DNA from: Ruminococcus sp. UBA4383
GTDB taxonomy: Bacteria; Bacillota; Clostridia; Oscillospirales; Ruminococcaceae
Assembly (NCBI GenBank): GCA_002389995.1
Contig: DGRR01000156.1
Span: forward strand, 1 to 6,217
Direction: 5' to 3'
Length of the DNA: 6,217 nucleotides
Shown here: positions 1-4,717 of the stretch, one piece after another
Position numbering within the stretch: position 1 is the first letter of the stretch
Layout: every line of letters starts with the position of its first letter
Made by a program: the position numbers and the translations under genes
Notes under the pieces: model-generated
The model's input: the letters and a program-made list of their open reading frames with translations, nothing else
What the model was told of the DNA's origin: nothing
Database searches by the model: none

Positions 1-428
1 GTGAACTGGTTCTGATGTATCGACAGACAGATGCAGTTTTTATTTTTGTTGAATATTTCAAGTCTGTTGTCCATATCGGAACTTTTCTGGTTTGCTATTC
101 CCTCGATGCCCTCATCATGTATGGAGCGGTCGCTGTCTCTTGTTACTTCAACGGTATAGCCTGATATTTCGAGCAAATCACGCAGTCTCAGCAATATGCT
201 CAGGTTTATGCCTTTTTCAGGCACACCGTCCGCAGACGTACAGCCGCCGTCTATTCCACCGTGACCTGCATCGAGGACTATAACAGGCGGTTCTTCATCA
301 AATGGTGAAAAAACGGAAACGGCATTTTTTTCTGCCCTTTTTGAAAGGACTGAAACTGCACTTATTGTAAATACAGTGCAGCAGAGAAATATAATGCTTC
401 CTGCGATATGTTTTTTAATATTTTTCAT
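1..428 (-). CDS. cwlD: N-acetylmuramoyl-L-alanine amidase, CwlD-like (3' end beyond window)
   Basis: Partial gene reading leftward; the first 142 codons are present and the C-terminus lies outside the window. Residues 9-29 form a hydrophobic signal or membrane anchor after a Lys-rich start (MKNIKKH). The Amidase_3 (zinc-dependent MurNAc-L-Ala amidase) fold follows: VIVLDAGHGGIDGG at about 49-62 with zinc ligand H56, EKGINL with zinc ligand E71, VTRDSD, DMDNR at 118-122, and SIHQN with H138 as third zinc ligand. The catalytic Glu near the C-terminus is not visible. The family cleaves the amide bond between N-acetylmuramic acid and L-alanine in peptidoglycan. The CwlD branch acts in making muramic-delta-lactam in the spore cortex. 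The short anchor followed directly by the catalytic domain and the spacing to the DxxNR/SIH block fit CwlD, but another Amidase_3 enzyme is possible. The start is supported by AAGGGGG 7 nt upstream (436-442). It is transcribed divergently from the 739 gene. Confidence 0.88.
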   Translation of the reverse strand, partial: MKNIKKHIAGSIIFLCCTVFTISAVSVLSKRAEKNAVSVFSPFDEEPPVIVLDAGHGGIDGGCTSADGVPEKGINLSILLRLRDLLEISGYTVEVTRDSDRSIHDEGIEGIANQKSSDMDNRLEIFNKNKNCICLSIHQNQF

Positions 429-435
429 GAAAATT

Positions 436-442
436 CCCCCTT
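436..442 (-). promoter_or_regulatory. Ribosome binding site of the CwlD-like amidase
   Basis: AAGGGGG on the minus strand, 7 nt before the ATG at 428-426. It fixes the start of the truncated amidase gene. No convincing minus-strand promoter could be assigned upstream. Confidence 0.75.
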
Positions 443-619
443 ATTTCTTCAAATATATTCCTGATGCGATGAAAATATTCATTATGTCAATAAGTTAGCT
501 ATAAATAATATTAATATTCTTGGATATACAGGGATATATTTAAGTTAGTAAATTATAACAAATTGTAGTGTTAAAAATATCACAAAAGCAATAATTTATG
601 AAAAAATAAAGGATTTTTC

Positions 620-648
620 TTGACATAAATTTTGTTTTATGATACAAT
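620..648 (+). promoter_or_regulatory. Sigma-A promoter of the 739-3942 operon
   Basis: A perfect -35 TTGACA (620-625), a 17-nt spacer, and -10 TACAAT (643-648) preceded by TG (640-641), giving an extended -10. The predicted transcription start is near 655, leaving a leader of about 84 nt. The upstream DNA is A/T-rich and could act as an UP element. The spacer contains an imperfect palindrome (CATAAA, 6 nt, TTTATG at 624-641) that could be an operator. The promoter looks strong, which fits an abundant surface protein. Confidence 0.85.
624..641. promoter_or_regulatory. Possible operator palindrome in the promoter spacer
   Basis: CATAAA at 624-629 and its reverse complement TTTATG at 636-641 are separated by 6 nt and lie between the -35 and -10 elements. 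A repressor bound here would block RNA polymerase. The half-sites do not match a Fur box or another operator I can name, and AT-rich DNA produces such palindromes by chance, so support is weak. Confidence 0.25.
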
Positions 649-684
649 TACTTTTACAGACAATAATATATTTGTAAGGACATA

Positions 685-721
685 TTTTATTTTTTTAAAT
701 AAAAGTTAGATTTTTCTAACT
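685..721 (+). promoter_or_regulatory. Two adjacent inverted repeats in the 5' leader
   Basis: The first repeat is TTTTATTT (685-692), loop TTTT, AAATAAAA (697-704). The second is AGTTAGA (704-710), loop TTTT, TCTAACT (715-721). They abut, sharing A704, and the second ends 2 nt before the ribosome binding site at 724-730. In the mRNA they could form one weak A-U stem and one 7-bp stem beside the start site. Possible roles are transcript stabilisation, ribosome access control or a protein site. No function is known, and AT-rich sequence raises the chance of coincidence. Confidence 0.45.
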
Positions 722-723
722 AT

Positions 724-730
724 AAAGGAG
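724..730 (+). promoter_or_regulatory. Ribosome binding site of the 739 gene
   Basis: AAAGGAG placed 8 nt before the ATG at 739. It is a strong site that decides the start and immediately follows the second leader hairpin. Confidence 0.85.
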
Positions 731-738
731 ATTTTGTT

Positions 739-2328
739 ATGAAGAAAAATTTCATCAATATTGCTGTATGCTCCGCTGTAATGCTCTCAGCCGTTCCGTT
801 TGCAGCAGGTGCAGAGGGCGAAACCGAGACAACCGAAACAAATAATCTTGTGTACGGTACAATGAATATTCCGTATGCTGATTTTTATGCGGCTGAAATA
901 GAAAATGCTTATGAAGTAGATGCTGTTTCTTCTGCTACGGCTAATAAATGGAAAGGCAATAACACAGGCTCAGTAGGCGAGGACGGTACATGGCAGAACG
1001 GCGGACTTGTCGCAGGTACTTACAATGACGACAACGGTACTATTTTAGGTGTTAATTATCCTGTTGAGGTATCGGCACAGGATGTTGAATATCTTACGGA
1101 AAATTATGGTTTTGCACCTGTTGAGGAAAAACCTGTTGCTTACAAGAAAGTTACTGTAAAAGATGAAACAATTGAAGTTTCCAAAGTGGAAGATACAGAT
1201 GAGGAAAAGACTGTTGACGGAAATGTAACTGTTGCCACACAGTCAAATTACGGAGACTATCAGTTTACAGTAGAGGGATTCCCCACAGAATGTGACTATT
1301 ATGGTGTTATTTTCAATACAGAAGAAGGCAAATCCTATGCACTCCGTCACCTTGAAAATATATGGAGAAACGGTTCTTTCTCATGGTCAGCAGGATTCAA
1401 GACCACTGAAAGCCACGGAAATACACTTAAATATGATAATTTTGTCGATTCAATGGGCAAACACATCACAAGCGTTACATATATCCTCCTTGACGGATAT
1501 TATACCGTAAATACACCTTCCGCATATATCCCGATAAAATTTGAAGGCGGAGTAACCGCTGAAAACGGCACATCAGGAAAGGGTTCAACAACATATGAAC
1601 TCACAGGACTTCCCGATGATTTCAGTGCTTCCGCAAGTGCAGGCGAAGGATTCACCACAGAGGACGGAACTATATCATATGAAAATGCACTCCCCGGAAC
1701 ATATACAATAACTGTATCAGATACAAACGGAGTATATGCTGATTTGGTCAATACATTTGTACTTTCGACAGATGATATTCCCGTTGCATACAGTGACGGA
1801 AAACTTGTAACTGCTGAAAACTTCACAGATGACGATTCTGCAAACTTCATCAAGAATATCACTTCCGTTGAAGTAAACGGTACTGAGTACAGAACAGGCA
1901 GGCGTGGAGTTACTATTGTGCAGGCTGACGGTACAATTGATTTTGAAGCCAAAAGCGGGGAAAACAATGTATTTGACGGCTCAGGAAATTATACAATAAA
2001 AGTTAATTCAACAGGCTATAACAATCCCTTTGAGACAGCAATTGAAAATACTTCCGCTGAAACTACCACCACAACAGAAGATGCATCTTCCGAAACTACT
2101 ACTACAACAAAGGCAAACAGCAGTTCAAGCAGTTCATCATCATCTTCATCAAGAACATCAAGCACAAGCAGTTCAAAAAGTTCGACAGGTTCAACAGGTT
2201 CGACAGGTTCAAAGGCGAGCGCATCAGGCGACAGCCCCCAGACAGGCGTTGCAGGAGCTGCAATTCCCGCAGCAGTGCTTGCACTCGCAGGAACAGCCGC
2301 AGTTATTTTCAGAAAGAAAAATGACTGA
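739..2328 (+). CDS. Wall-anchored surface protein with Tp47-like and HID (Shr-type) domains
   Basis: A 529-residue secreted protein. The signal peptide has a probable cut after A25 (AGA/EG). Residues about 36-112 resemble the N-terminal segment of Treponema Tp47-type proteins (VYGTMNIPYADFY at 38-50, DAVSSAT at 61-67, GVNYPVEV at 104-111). Residues about 160-345 are beta-rich and recall further Tp47-like domains (RHLENIWRNGSFSWS at 203-217; GTYTITVSDTNGVYADL at 320-336). Residues about 369-430 fit the haem-binding Shr-like haemoglobin-interacting domain (ITSVEVNGTEY, GNYTIKVNSTGY). A Thr/Ser-rich stalk (438-498) leads to SPQTG (499-503), a hydrophobic stretch and the tail RKKND, a sortase sorting signal. 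Inference: it is exposed on the wall and binds a ligand such as haem, haemoproteins or another redox substrate. Tp47 has reported penicillin-binding and beta-lactamase activity, so a wall role remains possible. It is first in a probable operon with the haem/flavin protein at 2413. The family calls are from recalled motifs and no search was run. Confidence 0.75.
   Translation: MKKNFINIAVCSAVMLSAVPFAAGAEGETETTETNNLVYGTMNIPYADFYAAEIENAYEVDAVSSATANKWKGNNTGSVGEDGTWQNGGLVAGTYNDDNGTILGVNYPVEVSAQDVEYLTENYGFAPVEEKPVAYKKVTVKDETIEVSKVEDTDEEKTVDGNVTVATQSNYGDYQFTVEGFPTECDYYGVIFNTEEGKSYALRHLENIWRNGSFSWSAGFKTTESHGNTLKYDNFVDSMGKHITSVTYILLDGYYTVNTPSAYIPIKFEGGVTAENGTSGKGSTTYELTGLPDDFSASASAGEGFTTEDGTISYENALPGTYTITVSDTNGVYADLVNTFVLSTDDIPVAYSDGKLVTAENFTDDDSANFIKNITSVEVNGTEYRTGRRGVTIVQADGTIDFEAKSGENNVFDGSGNYTIKVNSTGYNNPFETAIENTSAETTTTTEDASSETTTTTKANSSSSSSSSSSSRTSSTSSSKSSTGSTGSTGSKASASGDSPQTGVAGAAIPAAVLALAGTAAVIFRKKND
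2055..2207 (+). repeat. Low-complexity Thr/Ser stalk with short tandem repeats
   Basis: It encodes the stalk of the 739 protein: two copies of SxETTTTT (codons 439-446 and 450-457), a run of eleven serines (461-471), and a 9-nt tandem repeat TTCRACAGG in three copies at 2181-2207 giving the STG repeats. All units are multiples of three, so slippage would change stalk length without breaking the frame. Such stalks usually carry an extracellular domain through the wall. Confidence 0.7.
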
Positions 2329-2357
2329 TTGAAAGGCAGATAATTTAATTTAAAATA

Positions 2358-2392
2358 TGACCTCTGCGGATAATTTTTGTCCGTGGAGGTCA
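2358..2392 (+). terminator. Intercistronic stem-loop, possible attenuator
   Basis: TGACCTCTGCGGAT (2358-2371) pairs with GTCCGTGGAGGTCA (2379-2392) around a 7-nt loop AATTTTT. The stem has 14 pairs, three of them G-U. The 3' side is followed by AATTATTG, only a weak U-tract. It lies in the 84-nt gap between the 739 and 2413 genes and ends 7 nt before the next ribosome binding site. It could be a leaky terminator that lowers expression of the downstream membrane protein, or a structure protecting the 3' end of the upstream mRNA. No promoter was seen in this gap. Confidence 0.55.
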
Positions 2393-2399
2393 ATTATTG

Positions 2400-2406
2400 A
2401 AAGGAG
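2400..2406 (+). promoter_or_regulatory. Ribosome binding site of the 2413 gene
   Basis: AAAGGAG 6 nt before the ATG at 2413. It supports this start and lies just outside the intercistronic stem-loop, so it should stay accessible when the stem forms. Confidence 0.8.
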
Positions 2407-2412
2407 ATATTT

Positions 2413-3942
2413 ATGCTTTACCTTGCCGCATTATTTGTAAGTTTGTTTATAGTATTCTTCTGTGACGAGGCATTAAAGAAAAGACCATATTTATTCTATA
2501 TAACAGGAAGTATCATCACCATAGCGGTTATAACAGTTTCCCAACTTGTAACAAATCATACAATCACAATAGAAAGTGAATTTGTGACAAAATATCTTAT
2601 AGGGATATTTTCAAAGGGAGCGTTTGCAGGAGCGTTATGGAGCATAGTAATGTGGGCAGGAGCGTTGCCGACAGGTTCAGCCCTCATAAAAAAGATAATG
2701 CCCATAAGAGGAGAATTATCTATATTTGCGGCAGCAGTAACTCTCTCTCATGCGGTTACATACGGCATAATGTACATCAAGAGATTTATGCTGAATATGG
2801 AGCATGACAGACCTCTTACATCTGATTTTATAATAACAAGCCTTGTGTGTATAGTATTAATGATTATAATGATACCGCTTACTGTGATATCATTCAAGGC
2901 AATAAGAAAAAAGATGAACGCAAAAACATGGAAAAAAATTCAGAGAGCCGCATATATATTCTATGCGCTGATATATATACACATCATGGTATTATATGTT
3001 CCGCAGGCTAAAAACGGCAATACTGAAAAATTTTTCAGCATAATAGTTTACAGCATAGTATTTATAGGCTATGCCGTATTTAAAATCGCAAAAGTATACA
3101 TCAAAAAGAATAAACCGCAGAAAACAGGTTTTGTCTATGCAGTTTGTTCAGCAGCGGTACTTCTTCTCACAACAGGTGCAGGTATAACTGCATACGGAAA
3201 AGCTCCCGAAAGAAAAATCCCTGAAAAACAGCCTGAAACATCTGCGGTCACAACAACTGTTTCAACTGAAAGTCCAACTGAAAACAATACAACTGTACTG
3301 ACCTCCGCAGAAACTACTGTGATTTCAAGCGAAAATGAAAACAATGAAACAACTGCCGTAACATCATCTGAAAATACTGTGACATCTGCCGCAGATACGG
3401 AAATTTCCGAGGAAAAATCCACCGTTCAGGAGAAAAAGGAAGAAGATACCGTGACAACTGCCGCTCCCGAACAGTCGGAAAAAAATGATACTCCCGAAAA
3501 TAATGAACAAAACAAAGAAGAAAATAAAGACGAAAATCAGGAAGAAAACAAAGACGAAAATAAAAATGAATCTCAGGAAAACAAACCCGAAGAAAATCAG
3601 GAAAATAATGATACTCCCGTACAGGAAGAACCTCAGCCCGAACCACAGCCCGAACCCGAATATATTTACAATAACGGAACATTTGAAGGTACAGCCTTTG
3701 GATATGCAGGAGATATTCACGTCACAATAACAATTGAAAATGATGTTATAACAAGTATTTCAGCATCAGCCGATGCAGATGCAGACGACGGAGATTATTA
3801 TTTTGATGCGGAAGCATATGTTTTACAGCAGATAAGAGATAGTAACAGCGCAGATAATATAGATGCCTGCTCAGGAGCAACATTCAGTTCCGAAGGACTT
3901 ATAAACGCCGCAAAACAGGCACTTGCATCTGCAAAGAAATAA
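2413..3942 (+). CDS. Ferric-reductase-like haem membrane protein fused to flavinylated FMN-binding domain
   Basis: A 509-residue protein in three parts. (1) About eight membrane helices (1-17, 26-46, 63-86, 99-125, 139-161, 173-197, 208-232, 240-262) resemble the ferric-reductase-like/MsrQ transmembrane family: RGELSIFAAAVTLSHAVTYG with H113, and WKKIQRAAYIFYALIYIH with H190, the likely haem b ligands. MsrQ-type proteins usually have His in W-x-x-L-H-R; here it is Q177. (2) Residues 264-416 are a Thr/Ser then Glu/Asn/Lys-rich disordered tether ending in Pro-Glu repeats. (3) Residues 417-509 are an FMN-binding domain (FMN_bind, PF04205 type) starting YNNGTFEGTAFGYAG and ending with DACSGATFSS; the motif DxxSGAT (484-490) predicts covalent FMN on T490, attached by ApbE. 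Inference: electrons pass from a quinone or cytoplasmic donor through haem to a flavin held far outside the membrane. The ApbE and the donor are not in the window. It is probably co-transcribed with the wall protein upstream. Confidence 0.85.
   Translation: MLYLAALFVSLFIVFFCDEALKKRPYLFYITGSIITIAVITVSQLVTNHTITIESEFVTKYLIGIFSKGAFAGALWSIVMWAGALPTGSALIKKIMPIRGELSIFAAAVTLSHAVTYGIMYIKRFMLNMEHDRPLTSDFIITSLVCIVLMIIMIPLTVISFKAIRKKMNAKTWKKIQRAAYIFYALIYIHIMVLYVPQAKNGNTEKFFSIIVYSIVFIGYAVFKIAKVYIKKNKPQKTGFVYAVCSAAVLLLTTGAGITAYGKAPERKIPEKQPETSAVTTTVSTESPTENNTTVLTSAETTVISSENENNETTAVTSSENTVTSAADTEISEEKSTVQEKKEEDTVTTAAPEQSEKNDTPENNEQNKEENKDENQEENKDENKNESQENKPEENQENNDTPVQEEPQPEPQPEPEYIYNNGTFEGTAFGYAGDIHVTITIENDVITSISASADADADDGDYYFDAEAYVLQQIRDSNSADNIDACSGATFSSEGLINAAKQALASAKK
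3208..3660 (+). repeat. Low-complexity tether between haem and flavin domains
   Basis: It encodes residues about 266-416 of the 2413 protein. The first half is Thr/Ser/Val/Glu-rich (motifs such as ETTVISSENENNETT), the middle has imperfect repeats of EENKDENQ/EENKDENK type, and the end has Pro-Glu alternation (EPQPEPQPEPE). The codons are A-rich (gaa, aaa, aat), which creates long false reading frames on the opposite strand. It is probably an unstructured, strongly acidic spacer across the cell wall. Confidence 0.8.
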
Positions 3943-3948
3943 AATAAA

Positions 3949-3980
3949 GCCCGAAAGATATTTTCTTTCGGGCATTTTTT
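3949..3980. terminator. Bidirectional rho-independent terminator between convergent genes
   Basis: A perfect 10-bp stem, GCCCGAAAGA (3949-3958) and TCTTTCGGGC (3964-3973), has a 5-nt loop. On the plus strand ATTTTTT follows; on the minus strand TTTATTTTAT follows. It starts 7 nt after the stop of the 2413 gene and overlaps the last base of the endonuclease V stop codon, so it serves both units. Confidence 0.92.
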
Positions 3981-4672
3981 CAGATACCTGATAATTTTTC
4001 ACGCATGACATGAGTTTCGAGGTCTGCGTATCTTGTAGGAATGGGAACATGGCTTTCTTTTTCGGTAAGCTGAACAGTCAGTTTTGTAGCCGTATCAAGG
4101 GATATATTATTGCCGACCGATACAAATACTGGTTTTACATTGTCATGAGTGCGGAGAGTTCTGCCGTATACTTTGCCGTCAATTACAATATCTGTGAAAC
4201 TTCCTGCGGTATTTTCAGGGAATATGAAATCTGTTTTTTTATCCACACGGAAATAAGTTTTTGCGACTCCTATTGTGGGCTTATTGAGGTAAAACGATGC
4301 ATGGGAGGCGATACCCATATTTCGTGGGTGGAGGTAGCCGTTTCCGTCAAACATATAGATATCAGGGATATTTTCGAGTAATTTGACAGTTTCAAGGACG
4401 AGGGGGAGTTCACGGAATGCGAGGAATGACGGGATATAAGGGACAGTTATTTCACCGCTGAAATATTTTTTTTCAATTATTTCATGGGTATTCATATCAA
4501 TAACAACGATACAGCACACAGCAAATTCCTTGTCGTCCTTATTCCAGTAAGCGAGGTCAACGCCTGCGACAGTTTTTAAATCGGATATATTAAAATTATT
4601 TTCAAGGGATAATTTATTCCTGAAATTTTCCTGTATCTGAGCGAATTTAATTTTCATTTCATCAATATTCAT
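3980..4672 (-). CDS. nfi: Endonuclease V (deoxyinosine 3' endonuclease)
   Basis: A 230-residue cytoplasmic nuclease, close to the usual family length of about 220-230. It cuts DNA (in some homologues RNA) at the second bond 3' of a deaminated adenine (hypoxanthine) and starts repair of deaminated bases. All family motifs are visible: VAGVDLAY with metal ligand D39; VPYIPSFLAFRE (78-88) with the wedge PYIP and E88; MFDGNGYLHPR with D109 and H115; PTIGVAKT with K138; PVFVSVGN (181-188); and the C-terminal PTRYADLETHVMR with H221. Nothing is truncated, so it should be active. The start codon has only a weak GGTGAT site 3-4 nt upstream. The gene follows the decarboxylase beta subunit in the same direction but is separated from it by a terminator-like hairpin, so it may depend on read-through. 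No functional link to the decarboxylase is apparent. Confidence 0.95.
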   Translation of the reverse strand: MNIDEMKIKFAQIQENFRNKLSLENNFNISDLKTVAGVDLAYWNKDDKEFAVCCIVVIDMNTHEIIEKKYFSGEITVPYIPSFLAFRELPLVLETVKLLENIPDIYMFDGNGYLHPRNMGIASHASFYLNKPTIGVAKTYFRVDKKTDFIFPENTAGSFTDIVIDGKVYGRTLRTHDNVKPVFVSVGNNISLDTATKLTVQLTEKESHVPIPTRYADLETHVMREKLSGI

Positions 4673-4675
4673 ATT

Positions 4676-4681
4676 ATCACC
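4676..4681 (-). promoter_or_regulatory. Weak ribosome binding site of endonuclease V
   Basis: GGTGAT on the minus strand, only 3 nt before the ATG at 4672-4670. It differs from the strong AAGGAG-type sites of the other genes here, suggesting low translation. The next in-frame ATG (codon 6) has no better site. Confidence 0.5.
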
Positions 4682-4682
4682 A

Positions 4683-4712
4683 AAAATAATCCCCTGCTTT
4701 GAGGCAGGGGAT
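4683..4712 (-). terminator. Terminator after the decarboxylase beta subunit
   Basis: Read on the minus strand, ATCCCCTGC and GCAGGGGAT form a 9-bp stem (4704-4712 with 4689-4697) around a 6-nt loop, followed by TATTTTT. It starts 6 nt after the beta-subunit stop codon at 4718-4720 and its U-tract reaches the endonuclease V ribosome binding site. In the plus direction it is followed by A residues, so it acts only on the minus strand. Confidence 0.85.
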
Positions 4713-4717
4713 AAAAA

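Larger units (their letters stand above)
429..738. other. Divergent AT-rich intergenic region
   Basis: This 310-nt stretch between the divergent amidase and 739 genes holds no credible gene. Its right half carries the promoter, leader inverted repeats and ribosome binding site of the 739 operon, listed separately. Its left half (about 443-600) is very AT-rich and should contain the amidase promoter. A minus-strand TATAAT is present at 552-557 but has no good -35 partner. A minus-strand TTGACA at 485-490 has no -10 at the right distance. No tRNA, riboswitch or CRISPR structure was recognised. Confidence 0.6.

Noticed and set aside
92..283. Plus-strand open frame of 63 codons
   Set aside because: It lies opposite the amidase gene, has no ribosome binding site, and its Cys/His/Arg-rich product is a typical shadow.
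485..490. Minus-strand TTGACA as -35 of the amidase promoter
   Set aside because: At 16-18 nt spacing the -10 would be CGCATC, GCATCA or CATCAG, none acceptable.
624..641. Spacer palindrome as a Fur box
   Set aside because: The half-sites CATAAA/TTTATG do not fit the GATAATGATTATC-type consensus. It is kept only as an unnamed possible operator.
1500..1967. Minus-strand open frame of 155 codons inside the wall-protein gene
   Set aside because: It is antisense to a well-supported gene, has no start signal, and its Ser/Val/Pro-rich product mirrors the coding strand.
2016..2393. Minus-strand open frame of 125 codons across the Thr/Ser stalk
   Set aside because: Its Val-, Glu- and Leu-rich runs are the complement of the Thr and Ser codon repeats.
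3135..3720. Several minus-strand open frames rich in Phe and Val opposite the tether
   Set aside because: They arise because the A-rich gaa/aaa/aat codons of the tether read as ttc/ttt on the other strand. They have no ribosome binding sites or recognisable domains.
4010..4381. Plus-strand open frame of 123 codons
   Set aside because: It is antisense to endonuclease V, which has all its catalytic motifs.
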